Below, piece by piece: positions 7,248 through 14,905 of a stretch of 18,470 nucleotides of DNA (position 1 is the first letter of the stretch; every line of letters begins with the position of its first letter). The stretch spans positions 1 through 18,470 of the forward strand of contig CAKZLA010000083.1 in the NCBI GenBank assembly GCA_937124525.1, written 5' to 3'. This DNA is from an uncultured Desulfobacterium sp. (lineage in GTDB: Bacteria > Desulfobacterota > Desulfobacteria > Desulfobacterales > Desulfobacteraceae). The notes beneath the pieces were generated by a model, which saw only the letters and a program-made list of their open reading frames with translations, made no database searches and was not told the origin of the DNA. A program made the translations under genes and the position numbers.

Positions 7248-8051
7248 ATGATTATCATCGGAGAAAAAATCAACGGCGCCATCCCTTCAGTTGCAAAGGC
7301 AATTGTTGAAAAAGACGCTGAATTTATAAAGGGGCTTGCCATAAACCAGGCAGAAGCTGGAGCAGACTATATTGATGTATGTGCCTCAGTGGATTCTAAT
7401 ATTGAATTGGAAACCATGAAATGGCTTATTGATCTGGTACAGGAGGCGACAGACACTCCCATTGCCGTGGACAGTCCTGATGCCGACATCTGCGCCAAAT
7501 CCATAGAATTTTGCAATCGGCCGGGATTAGTGAATTCCGTCTCCATGGAAGGGGATAAAATTGATGTCATTTTTTCTATGATTTCAAATACAAAATGGGA
7601 CTGCGCGGCACTGCTTTGTGACGATGCGGGCATTCCCAAGACCAGAGAAAAACGCCTTGAAGTCTTTGCCGCAATAATGGAAAAGGCAAGGGCTTACAAG
7701 GTTGATCCGTCTCGTCTTCACATTGATCCGCTGGTTGAAATGCTCTGCACTTCAGAAGACGGGATCAATACGATTCTTGACGTAATCAGGGAAATCAAGA
7801 GGCAATATCCCTCCATTCACGTGACCGGTGGTGCCAGTAATATTTCATACAATCTGCCCAGCCGTAAATTCGTAAACCAGGCCTTTCTTGTCCTTGCCAT
7901 GGGAGCGGGAATGGACAGCGCCATTATCAACCCACTGCACAAACATATGATGGGGTTGATCTATGCCACAGAGGCGTTAAAGGGAAATGACGAATACTGC
8001 ATGGAATATATTACCGGATACAGAGAAGGGCTCTATGGGCCTGTAAAATAA
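7248..8051 (+). CDS. MtgA-like methyltetrahydrofolate:corrinoid methyltransferase
   Basis: 267 residues, a pterin-binding-fold TIM barrel. Visible: IIIGEKINGA at the N-terminus (GExING signature), YIDVCAS, PIAVDSPD, GLVNSVSMEG, HIDPLVEMLCTS, VTGGASNISYNLPSR and AGMDSAIINP. All are shared with corrinoid-linked methyl-THF methyltransferases such as MtgA, MtvA and the AcsE group. The enzyme is expected to pass a methyl group between a corrinoid protein and tetrahydrofolate in the cytoplasm, linking demethylation to the Wood-Ljungdahl pathway. ATG 7248 is chosen because GGAGG lies just upstream; GTG 7233 precedes that site. A promoter and palindrome lie upstream. The likely partner is the corrinoid protein at 8289, behind an R2 element. 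AcsE itself cannot be fully excluded, but no acs genes are nearby. Confidence 0.9.
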   Translation: MIIIGEKINGAIPSVAKAIVEKDAEFIKGLAINQAEAGADYIDVCASVDSNIELETMKWLIDLVQEATDTPIAVDSPDADICAKSIEFCNRPGLVNSVSMEGDKIDVIFSMISNTKWDCAALLCDDAGIPKTREKRLEVFAAIMEKARAYKVDPSRLHIDPLVEMLCTSEDGINTILDVIREIKRQYPSIHVTGGASNISYNLPSRKFVNQAFLVLAMGAGMDSAIINPLHKHMMGLIYATEALKGNDEYCMEYITGYREGLYGPVK

Positions 8052-8064
8052 ATATTGAAAATCA

Positions 8065-8253
8065 GGGGGCTTGATCACGACATTCTATCACACCGGGCAG
8101 GCTCTCGTTATTGGGGCTTTTGTCAGCGTTTGCCTTTATTACTCAGTGCCTTGTCAAAAACATTGAGTCTGATAAAAGCCTCGCCTTCAATAACACAAGC
8201 CTGATCCCATCGGCCTGCCCATTATGATGGTTGGCCGATGTTGTGACCAAGCC
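8065..8253. repeat. R2-type element, copy b (about 190 bp), long imperfect palindrome
   Basis: The left end has GGGCTTGATCACGACAT; the right end, read inward, is GGCTTGGTCACAACAT. It is flanked by GAAAATCA (8057-8064) and AAAAATCA (8254-8261), an 8-bp duplication with one mismatch. The arms stay complementary inward (GGGCAGGC, TTATTG and GGCTTTT-TCAG blocks on both sides), so the whole element could fold into one long hairpin. It fills the gap between the MtgA-like and corrinoid-protein genes. Confidence 0.75.
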
Positions 8254-8288
8254 AAAAATCAAATAACAACTAAAAAAGGAGTTAAAAA

Positions 8289-8924
8289 ATGGCAAAAATT
8301 GATGATTTAAAAGTACATGTTGAAAAAGGTAAAACAAAACTTGTGTCCGGTTTGGTTCAGGAAGCACTGGACGAAGGCTGTAAACCCCATGAAATTCTTG
8401 ATGCCATGATTTCTGCCATGAAAATTGTGGGGGATAAATTTTCCGCCAATGAAATCTTTATCCCGGAAATGCTGATTTCAGCAAAGGCCATGTCAAAAGG
8501 GGTTGATATTCTTAAGCCTCATCTGGCCGGTGAAACCTCAAAATCTCTTGGTACCTGCGTTATCGGTACGGTTCATGGAGATTTGCACGATATTGGAAAA
8601 AATCTTGTCTGCATGATGATTGAGAGCGCCGGATTCACCATGGTTGACCTGGGTGTGGACGTTCCTGCTGAAAAATTCATAGAAGCGGTCAAGACCAATG
8701 AAAACGTAAAGATTGTGGCCTGTTCCGGTCTGCTTACAACCACAATGACAGCCATGAAAGAGACGGTCAAAGCGCTTAAAGAATGCGGTGTGCCTGATTT
8801 AAAAGTAATGGTGGGGGGCGCACCTGTCTCCCCTGAATATGCCAAAGAAATAGGGGCAGATGCCTATGCTCCTGATGCGGGGAGTGCTGCCACGAAAGCC
8901 AGAGAAATGGTCTCCGCAGCTTAA
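8289..8924 (+). CDS. Corrinoid (B12-binding) methyltransferase protein, MtaC/MtvC type
   Basis: 211 residues, the usual length for free-standing corrinoid proteins. The N-terminal helical domain (residues 1-88, with SAMKIVGDKFSANEIFIPEML) is followed by the cobalamin domain with GTVHGDLHDIGKN (DxHxxG, cobalt-ligand His), CSGLLTTTM and MVGGAPVS. It should carry the methyl group between a UroD-type demethylating enzyme and the MtgA-like enzyme encoded just upstream. AGGAG lies 7 bp before the ATG. It shares domain order and motifs with the 4574-5254 protein but is clearly diverged from it, suggesting separate substrate systems or an old duplication. The reductive activator such proteins need (RACo/RamA-like Fe-S ATPase) is not in the window. 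Confidence 0.95.
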   Translation: MAKIDDLKVHVEKGKTKLVSGLVQEALDEGCKPHEILDAMISAMKIVGDKFSANEIFIPEMLISAKAMSKGVDILKPHLAGETSKSLGTCVIGTVHGDLHDIGKNLVCMMIESAGFTMVDLGVDVPAEKFIEAVKTNENVKIVACSGLLTTTMTAMKETVKALKECGVPDLKVMVGGAPVSPEYAKEIGADAYAPDAGSAATKAREMVSAA

Positions 8925-8963
8925 TTATCATCAAAATTTTTTCATCGAATGCCTCTGGATTTC

Positions 8964-9065
8964 GGCATCCTTCATATGACCTCAAAAGTACTTTACAGTC
9001 TTTTGGGAAAAGCCCCTGCAAATGGGGAATGATCAAAGAAAGTGTAAGGTGCTTTTGAAGGATGC
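8964..9065. repeat. R3 MITE-like palindromic element, copy a
   Basis: 102 bp, ends GGCATCCTTC and GAAGGATGC. A 9-bp direct repeat CTGGATTTC flanks it exactly (8955-8963 and 9066-9074), which looks like a target-site duplication. The arms hold AAAAGTACTTTACA and its near-complement, with a small GGGAAAAGCCCC interior. The second copy, at 13957-14061, is in opposite orientation. It lies between the corrinoid-protein and outer-membrane genes. Confidence 0.8.
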
Positions 9066-9158
9066 CTGGATTTCAATGCGAGATTTCAAAAAATTATAGC
9101 CTGAACTAAAAATATAACGAATAGTTAGCAAAACAATCGTTTGTCAGGAGCAAATGGA

Positions 9159-10088
9159 ATGATAAGAGATTTTAACTTTAAAACAACGGTTTTTCTTTTT
9201 TTTATATCGTTGTTTACCGTTGTTTACAGCAATACGGCCTTTGCTGGGCTGTCTCATTATATACCGGGCGGACTCGGAATTAAAAATGCCTCATGTCCCC
9301 CGCCAGGAACCTGGTATGCCGGTTATAACCAGTATTATACGGCAGACACCTATAAAGATGATAAAGGCCACACCTCAAGTACGATGGATATGGACATTTC
9401 CGTACTTGTAAACGTAAACCAGTTCGCCTGGGTTACTGAAAAGAAATTTTTAGGGGCAAATTACGGCGTAGACCTTTTTGTACCGCTTGTCTATACGGAC
9501 CTTTCCATCAAAGCCATGGGAGTCACGGTAACAGATGATCAGCGATTCAGTCTCGGCGATTTGTTTATTGATCCGCTGATTTTGTGCTGGTATGGCTCAA
9601 AATGGGATGGTTTTTTTGCTTCCGGTGCATATTTGCCCACTGGCAAGCATGATAATCCCGCTTCTCCGGGAAAAGGGTACTTTACGTTTATGCACCAGGG
9701 AGGTGCCACCTTTCATTTTGACCAGGAAAAAAGCTGGTCAGCCTCTGCCAGAGGCCGTTTCCTTCACAGTACAAAGGATTCTGATACCGATATCCGTCCC
9801 GGAAATGAAGCCATATTTGAATATGGAATCGGCAAGGAGATCCCCCTTAAGAACGGCTCCATATTCAATGCAGGGGTGATTGGATACTCATATGCCCAGT
9901 TGACAGAGGACAGCGGCCCCGGTGCCAGTTCTCTTAAGGCAGAAGGGCATGCCGCAGGGCCGGAGCTTCAAATCTCCATATTCAAGCCCTTTTTTATGAA
10001 TCTGTCCCTGCGGTACGTTCACGAGTACGCCGTCAAAAATAATACCCAGGGGGACTCAGTCTGCCTGACAGTCGTAACCTCTTTTTAA
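9159..10088 (+). CDS. Outer-membrane channel-like protein (MetA-pathway/SphA family type)
   Basis: 309 residues. The N-terminus has charged residues, a hydrophobic stretch (TVFLFFISLFTVVY) and AFA-G, a good Sec signal peptide cleaved near residue 30. The rest is rich in alternating polar/aromatic strands with glycines (GANYGVDLFVPLVYTDL, FSLGDLFIDPLILCWYGSKWDGFFASGAYLPTGKH, YGIGKEIPL) and ends in VVTSF with a terminal Phe, as in outer-membrane beta barrels. The layout (FVPL, then D-x-F-x-DP-L, then G-x-Y-LPTG) matches the family annotated as phenol-degradation meta-pathway proteins. ATG 9159 has AGGAG 8 bp upstream. Its place in a methyltransferase cluster suggests passage of a small organic substrate across the outer membrane, possibly aromatic. 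Transport itself is inference. Confidence 0.85.
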   Translation: MIRDFNFKTTVFLFFISLFTVVYSNTAFAGLSHYIPGGLGIKNASCPPPGTWYAGYNQYYTADTYKDDKGHTSSTMDMDISVLVNVNQFAWVTEKKFLGANYGVDLFVPLVYTDLSIKAMGVTVTDDQRFSLGDLFIDPLILCWYGSKWDGFFASGAYLPTGKHDNPASPGKGYFTFMHQGGATFHFDQEKSWSASARGRFLHSTKDSDTDIRPGNEAIFEYGIGKEIPLKNGSIFNAGVIGYSYAQLTEDSGPGASSLKAEGHAAGPELQISIFKPFFMNLSLRYVHEYAVKNNTQGDSVCLTVVTSF

Positions 10089-10186
10089 TATAACTGCCAC
10101 GGGCAGAGCGTATTGAGATACTGACCTGCCCACAACGAAAAATGAAACTCCAGTTATTACAAGTCATCGGACGGAGTTTCTTATAA
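10089..10186 (+). repeat. R1 repeat, copy 3 (leader of the UroD-type gene)
   Basis: Starts right after the upstream stop codon and ends in TTATAA, 21 bp before the next ATG. Stem 1 is GGGCAG/CTGCCC with an inner GTAT-TGAG-ATAC hairpin. Stem 2 is a perfect GAAACTCC/GGAGTTTC. Confidence 0.85.
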
Positions 10187-10207
10187 AAATCAAAAGGGAG
10201 CAAGCAT

Positions 10208-11188
10208 ATGCTAACTATCAAACAGAATTTGCTGGAAACCATCAAGGGCGGAACCCCGGACAGATTTGTAAATCAATACGAATTTCTGGAAATAGTCGTA
10301 CCCATTCCAGGATTTAAATATCCTTCAACACCTGGTGAAACCCTCAAAGACGGTTGGGGGATCACTTTTACATGGCCTAAAGGTCAAATTGGACCTTTTC
10401 CCATTCACGACGATGAACACAAATTATTGAAAGATATTACAGAATGGAAAAAAGTCGTGACCCCACCAAATCTTAATGTCCCGGAAGAGGAGTGGGCAGC
10501 GGCAATCAAAATTGCCAACTCCGTGAATCGTGACGAGCAGTTTGTCGCGCCGTTTCTTGCACCGGGGATTTTTGAAATGACCCACCATATGATGGGGATG
10601 GAGGACGCCTTGATGGCGCTCTATGAAGAACCAGAATACATGCATGAATTGATTGCCATGTTGACAGACCAGGAACTTAAAAGAGCGGAAATGATCGTTG
10701 ATCGACTCCATCCTGATGCAATTTTTCATCATGATGATTGGGGAGGACAGACATCTACTTTTCTTTCTCCTGACATGTTCAAGGAGTTTTTCCTGAATCC
10801 GTATAAAAAAGTTTACAAATTCTGGAAAGAGAATGGGGTTGATCTGATTGTACATCACAGTGATTCTTATGCCGCAACATTCGTACCCTTTATGATTGAA
10901 ATGGGAGTAGACATCTGGCAGGGGGTAATGAACACCAACGATATTCCAAAATTGATTGAGGAGTACGGAGAAAAAATCACCTTTATGGGTGGTATTGACA
11001 GTGGAGAAATTGATTTTCCCGAATGGACACCTGATATATGTGCAGAACATGTTGAAAACGCATGTAAAAGTTGCGGGAAAAAAGCCTTTATCCCATGTCA
11101 GACCCAAGGGGGGCCTTATAGCTCCTTTCCCGGCGTTTACGAAGAAATAAGCAAACAGATCGATATTCAGAGCAAAAAAATGTTCTGA
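10208..11188 (+). CDS. UroD-superfamily methyltransferase (326 aa)
   Basis: 326 residues, near the usual length for MtaA/MtbA-like and UroD-like TIM-barrel methyltransferases. Visible family features: PDAIFHHDDWGGQTSTFLSPDMFKEF (family D-D-x-G and S-P-x-x-F pattern), VDLIVHHSDSYAA where MtaA/MtbA have the zinc-binding HxC, MGVDIWQGVM, TFMGGIDSGEID, and a C-terminal CQTQGGPYSSFPG. The HxS instead of HxC means metal ligation may differ; Cys near the C-terminus may serve. Members move methyl groups between a substrate or coenzyme and a corrinoid protein; which role this one has is not visible. GGGAG precedes the ATG. An R1 copy forms its probable leader. It is only distantly related to the 418-residue paralogue at 12608. 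Confidence 0.9.
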   Translation: MLTIKQNLLETIKGGTPDRFVNQYEFLEIVVPIPGFKYPSTPGETLKDGWGITFTWPKGQIGPFPIHDDEHKLLKDITEWKKVVTPPNLNVPEEEWAAAIKIANSVNRDEQFVAPFLAPGIFEMTHHMMGMEDALMALYEEPEYMHELIAMLTDQELKRAEMIVDRLHPDAIFHHDDWGGQTSTFLSPDMFKEFFLNPYKKVYKFWKENGVDLIVHHSDSYAATFVPFMIEMGVDIWQGVMNTNDIPKLIEEYGEKITFMGGIDSGEIDFPEWTPDICAEHVENACKSCGKKAFIPCQTQGGPYSSFPGVYEEISKQIDIQSKKMF

Positions 11189-11208
11189 TTTCTATTTTGT
11201 GTTTGTAA

Positions 11209-11312
11209 GAGCCTGTTTTAAAAATATTTGGGATCTGGTTATAACCTTTGCCAAATCCTGGGAGGGCCAGGCAGTGGATACAAAACAGGATCATCGAATT
11301 TTAAACAGGCTC
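11209..11312. repeat. R5 MITE-like element (104 bp) with GAGCCTGTTTTAAAA ends
   Basis: Terminal inverted repeats GAGCCTGTTTTAAAA (left) and, read inward from the right, GAGCCTGTTTAAAAT. It is flanked by TAA on both sides (11206-11208 and 11313-11315), consistent with a 3-bp duplication as made by some IS5-group transposases. No open frame. Its interior GGATCTGGTTATAACCTTTG resembles the R2 end, hinting at nested or shared ancestry. It lies between the UroD-type and MFS genes. Confidence 0.75.
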
Positions 11313-11369
11313 TAAAAATCTTGAATATTTGGTGTGTTGATTAATTAATGCAACGATAAGGAAAATAAA

Positions 11370-12539
11370 ATGGGGCAGAGTAAAACAATATTGCCTTCTA
11401 TTGCAATTCTATCGATCTTTTTCCTACAACAGGGGGTCAGTATTTTGACGCCGGCCATACAGAACATTGCCCAGGCCTTCCCTGAGATTCCCCTTACTAC
11501 GCTGATGCTCGTCTCCACCTTGCCGTCCCTGACTATGGTTCTATCATCAATCTGCTCTGGTGCAATGGCTGAAAGGTACGGATACCGGTTAATCAGCATC
11601 ATCGGTATATTGCTGTTTATCATTGGCGGAACGTTGCCGTATATCCAAGAGAATTTTATCATCATACTGATATCCAGAGGTTTTTTCGGCCTTAGCATCG
11701 GCGTAGTTTTTCCCATGGGGAATGCGCTTGTCCTTAAATTTTATGAGGGGCAGAAACGGGCGAATATGATGGGTATTGCCAATGTCTCATCCAATCTTGG
11801 CGGCATAGTAATGCAGATGGGGGGTGCCTTTTTGTGCACCATTTCCTGGAGATACACTTTCTTGGCCCATCTGATAGGGGTCGTTATGCTGTTTTTTGTT
11901 TTCTTTTTTCTGCCGGAGCCTGAAAAAATACCCGTCCGGAAAACAACCAGGAAGATAAAACTGCCCGACATTGTGTGGATTCTCTCAATTTTGTGCGGGC
12001 TTATGTGGATGCTCGCAGGTCCCATGCTTCTAAACATGTCAACCATCGTTATTGAATCAAAACTGGGGACTGCTGCGGGTGCCGGTGTGGTTTTGTCCAT
12101 GTTCACCGGAGGCGGAATGATCAGCGGTGCCATTTTTGGTAAGGTTTTTAAGGTGTTCGGACGATTTGTTATCGGCATCGCAATTGCTTTTTTAAGTATG
12201 GGCCTTGGTATTGTTAATTTCGCCGGAACCCTGCCATTTCTCGGGATTGGTGCCGCAGCCATCGGCATGGGAATTTTCCTATTCATGCCAGCCTCCATGA
12301 TGGAGTTTGGTATGAAGGTTGAGCCTGAAGGGATTGCCATGTCCACAGGGATTTTCATGGGCCTGGCCAATTTCGGTCTTTTTCTTACACCTTATTATAT
12401 TGCTTTACTTGCAAAGAGTACCGGGAATGCAGATATCCGGTTTCCAATACTGGTTGGCATGTTCATTGCGTTTACCACAGCCCTGGTTGTCACCATTGCA
12501 AGATTGAACAACAAACCATCCCTTGAAACATATAATTGA
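11370..12539 (+). CDS. Major facilitator superfamily transporter
   Basis: 389 residues with about 12 hydrophobic segments in two halves. The loop GAMAERYGYRLISIIG after segment 2 matches MFS motif A (G-x-x-x-D/E-R-x-G-x-R). A polar central loop with EPEKIPVRKTTRKIK separates the halves. This is an inner-membrane secondary carrier of the drug/sugar/aromatic-acid type; the substrate cannot be read from the sequence. AAGGAAA precedes the ATG. Its position between two UroD-type methyltransferase genes, with an outer-membrane channel gene upstream, makes it the likely importer of the methylated substrate or exporter of the demethylated product. The stop codon lies at the edge of a solo R2 end. Confidence 0.92.
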   Translation: MGQSKTILPSIAILSIFFLQQGVSILTPAIQNIAQAFPEIPLTTLMLVSTLPSLTMVLSSICSGAMAERYGYRLISIIGILLFIIGGTLPYIQENFIIILISRGFFGLSIGVVFPMGNALVLKFYEGQKRANMMGIANVSSNLGGIVMQMGGAFLCTISWRYTFLAHLIGVVMLFFVFFFLPEPEKIPVRKTTRKIKLPDIVWILSILCGLMWMLAGPMLLNMSTIVIESKLGTAAGAGVVLSMFTGGGMISGAIFGKVFKVFGRFVIGIAIAFLSMGLGIVNFAGTLPFLGIGAAAIGMGIFLFMPASMMEFGMKVEPEGIAMSTGIFMGLANFGLFLTPYYIALLAKSTGNADIRFPILVGMFIAFTTALVVTIARLNNKPSLETYN

Positions 12540-12540
12540 C

Positions 12541-12565
12541 CGAGGTTGTGACCAGACCCCGGATT
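12541..12565. repeat. Solo R2 end
   Basis: Read on the minus strand, GGTCTGGTCACAACCTCGG closely matches the right end of the 8065-8253 element (GGCTTGGTCACAACATCGG). No partner end is seen nearby, so it is a fragment or a half-element. It begins 1 bp after the MFS stop codon. Confidence 0.5.
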
Positions 12566-12607
12566 TCATATGATACCTAATACTATTACACCCAGGAGAC
12601 TTTTCCC

Positions 12608-13864
12608 ATGACAACATCTTCCAAACCATCACCTGAAGCAGAAATATTCAACCAGCGCATCAAGCTAATCGACGACGCTGTCGCCTTAAAAGAAACGGAC
12701 AAAATTCCCTTTGCTCCATTTCTCAGCTCGATCATTCAACGGTTCAACGGGTCCAGTTATCGGGACCTGTTTTACGACTATGAACGGGCAGGCGAGGCCT
12801 TATTAACATTTTACCGGAATTATCCCCTTTGTGATGCCCATTACTTTAGTGGTTTTACCAGTGGACGTGCCAATGAGATTGCCGGTTCCACCATGATCGA
12901 CTGGCCGGGACGTCCCGGAACGGGGGTGTCGGACCACAGTTCTCACCAAGTGTTGGAACATGAGTACTTACTCTCCGAAGAGTACCCCGAACTTTTGAAT
13001 GACTACACAGGATTTATGCTTCGAAAATATATACCCCGCGCCTATGCTGGCCTCAAAGGATTTTCGGAACTTAATCTTACCCCCACGGTAGTACTTAACA
13101 CCACATTTCTTGGCCCGTTATACTCCCCTGACATGGTAGAGGCTTTTGGACGACTGGCAGATATCGGAAAACTGGACGCCGAGGCCCAATCGCGTTTCCT
13201 GGACTATTCGACCAAACTGGCTGAAATCGGGCTTCCTCCAATGATCACCGGGATTTCAGAGGCACCTTACGACATTCTGGGTGACTACTTCAGAGGAACC
13301 GTAGGGCTGATGACAGACCTGTTTAATCATGAGGAGGAAATTGCAGCAGCCTGCGACATGTTTGCGGACCAGCAGATCAAATCCCTGCAATACTTTCGGA
13401 CTATGCCTCTGCCGGTGAAACGGGTGTTCATTCCGCTTCATAAGGGAATGGATGGATTCATGAGTCCGGAGCAATACGAGAAACTGTACTGGAAACCGTT
13501 GAAAAAGATCCTGATGGCCCTCATTGATATGGAAGTTACCCCATTGGTTTATACAGAGGGTAAATATAACACCCGTCTGGAGCAGTTAACTGATATTCCC
13601 AAGGGAAAGGTGATCTACCATTTTGAGGAAGTGGATATGGCTGTGGCCAAAAAAACCCTCGGTAACGTGGCCTGTATTGCCGGAAATCTGCCAATCATGC
13701 TGCTGGAGTTCGGAAAAAAAGAAGCGGTCGTCGACTATTGCAAGTACCTGATCGACACTTGCGCTCCCGGTGGCGGTTACATATTTGAACTGAACGGCTG
13801 TCTTGAAAACGCAAAACCCGAGAATCTGGATGCCATGTTCGACGTCTTCGAGACCTACGTCTGA
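12608..13864 (+). CDS. UroD-superfamily methyltransferase (418 aa)
   Basis: 418 residues; intact paralogue of the broken gene at 2966-4359. Shared blocks in order: QRIKLIDDAVALKETDKIPF, WPG near 98, LRKYIPRAYAGLKGF, a GISEAPYDILGDYFRGTVG segment, FIPLHKGMDGFMSPEQYEKLYW, EGKYNTRLEQL, VACIAGNLP and CAPGGGYIFELNG. These are features of the large UroD-like methyltransferase group that includes MtvB/MtoB-type O-demethylases. The expected role is substrate demethylation onto a corrinoid protein; the substrate is unknown. AGGAG lies 9 bp before the ATG. It is the last gene of the plus-strand cluster and follows the MFS gene by 68 bp, so co-transcription is likely. A weak terminator-like hairpin follows at 13894-13930. 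Confidence 0.92.
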   Translation: MTTSSKPSPEAEIFNQRIKLIDDAVALKETDKIPFAPFLSSIIQRFNGSSYRDLFYDYERAGEALLTFYRNYPLCDAHYFSGFTSGRANEIAGSTMIDWPGRPGTGVSDHSSHQVLEHEYLLSEEYPELLNDYTGFMLRKYIPRAYAGLKGFSELNLTPTVVLNTTFLGPLYSPDMVEAFGRLADIGKLDAEAQSRFLDYSTKLAEIGLPPMITGISEAPYDILGDYFRGTVGLMTDLFNHEEEIAAACDMFADQQIKSLQYFRTMPLPVKRVFIPLHKGMDGFMSPEQYEKLYWKPLKKILMALIDMEVTPLVYTEGKYNTRLEQLTDIPKGKVIYHFEEVDMAVAKKTLGNVACIAGNLPIMLLEFGKKEAVVDYCKYLIDTCAPGGGYIFELNGCLENAKPENLDAMFDVFETYV

Positions 13865-13893
13865 TCCCTCCCTACGCTAAAACATGAAACATG

Positions 13894-13930
13894 AAAAGGG
13901 ACCTTAAAAAACCAGTTCAAGCCCTTTTTT
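13894..13930 (+). terminator. Possible terminator after the methyltransferase cluster
   Basis: AAAAGGG (13894-13900) can pair with CCCTTTT, followed by further T residues, around a 21-nt loop. The stem is short and the loop long, so it is a weak call. It is supported mainly by its place 30 bp after the last cluster gene. Confidence 0.4.
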
Positions 13931-13956
13931 ATGGAGAGTTTTTTTCTCGTAGATTT

Positions 13957-14061
13957 GACATCCTTTAAAAGTACTTTACACTTTCTGAGAGCACTCCTCG
14001 TCTTCAGGGGTTTTTTCCCAAAAAAGTATAAAGTACTTTTGAGGTAATATACAAGGATGCC
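13957..14061. repeat. R3 MITE-like palindromic element, copy b
   Basis: 105 bp, ends GACATCCTTTAAAAGTAC and GGATGCC. On the minus strand it aligns along its whole length with the 8964-9065 copy: GGCATCCTT, ACCTCAAAAGTACTTTA, TTTTTTGGGAAAA, CCCCTG, AGAAAGTGTAA. The flanks show no clean target duplication, which suggests an older insertion. Confidence 0.8.
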
Positions 14062-14148
14062 TAACATTGGATATATTCTTTCCCATGAACTCCCTTATTC
14101 TTTGAGTACCCATCTTCACCATTGCCCTAATGAGTTCATAGAAAATGA

Positions 14149-14277
14149 GGGCTTAGTCATAACGTTGGCCATTTTGTGATGGGATTTTAATGGTAAAAAT
14201 TAAACTAAGTTGTTACAGTTGTTTGCGATGAGTAAAGTTTTATCTCCCGTATAGTGGCCCAGCTTATGACCAACCCC
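14149..14277. mobile_element. R2 MITE-like element, copy c (129 bp) with 8-bp target duplication
   Basis: Ends GGGCTTAGTCATAA (left) and, read inward from the right, GGGGTTGGTCATAAG. A perfect direct repeat GAAAATGA abuts both ends (14141-14148 and 14278-14285). The sequence outside the element matches 17661-17695, where the target is present once and uninterrupted. The interior resembles the 2190-2320 copy. It has no open frame, so it would need a transposase from elsewhere. Confidence 0.82.
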
Positions 14278-14307
14278 GAAAATGATCTACCCAACATTAC
14301 TGATTTC

Positions 14308-14355
14308 CCCGCTGGTTGTTTTGAGTGCTACATTAAAAAGCGGGCGGGTTTTTTT
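14308..14355 (+). terminator. Terminator-like hairpin
   Basis: CCCGCT (14308-14313) pairs with AGCGGG (14339-14344), followed by CGGG and seven T residues. The loop is long at 25 nt. No gene ends nearby on the plus strand, so its role is unclear. Confidence 0.35.
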
Positions 14356-14481
14356 GTGTGTGTACTGGTTCTATGTGCGGAAAAGCCCAATGTAGGAGAT
14401 AGACACAAGACAAGCAGGTTGATCTGTTTTTGATAGAAATGGGCTGATCCAGTATAAAAGTTACAAATTGACATCACCTTA

Positions 14482-14628
14482 TCAGGCACGATGTTTCCCC
14501 TCTTTGTTTATATCCATTTGTCCATGCCTGCAGATGCAATTTTTGCGGGCGCATTCTTGGACGTCTAAATCCGTCACTTCTTTTTGTTCCTTGTTATCAT
14601 TGTTGAAAAGGCATTCAGGAAAACCATT
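14482..14628 (-). pseudogene. Cys-rich coding relic (48 codons, no start)
   Basis: Between two in-frame TGA codons the minus strand reads a protein-like tail with spacing C-x4-C-x-C-x-H (RKNCICRHG preceded by QEC), ending in GKHRA and a stop. The only start is an internal GTG without a ribosome-binding site. I do not recognise the family. It may be the C-terminal remnant of a lost gene, or chance. Confidence 0.25.
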
Positions 14629-14905
14629 TCAATCAATAATGGGAGGAGGTCCAAAAGCCGAGCAAAAAGAATGGGCCAAAAACGGGTTTTTAGACACCCC
14701 ACCTTTAATCCTATCTGCTTCTGGGCTTCCACCAGGGCGACTTTTTTTCGAGTGGTTAGTTCTGTTTTCCCCCGGTACAGTACACCAGTGTACCTTGGGG
14801 GAATCAAGCCGTGCCTGTGGTTCCTCGGCCCGGAATGTCTGGCCTTCTTTGTTTGTTCTTTGACTCCCGTAAAATGAAAGGGTCGACGATTATAAGACAA
14901 TTCAC

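Noticed and set aside
11741..12370. 209-codon antisense open frame opposite the MFS gene
   Set aside because: Pro/Met/Ile-rich shadow of a membrane-protein gene; no independent support.
14468..14877. Two overlapping plus-strand open frames
   Set aside because: No Shine-Dalgarno, no recognisable domain, Ser/Phe/Pro-rich composition typical of non-coding frames.
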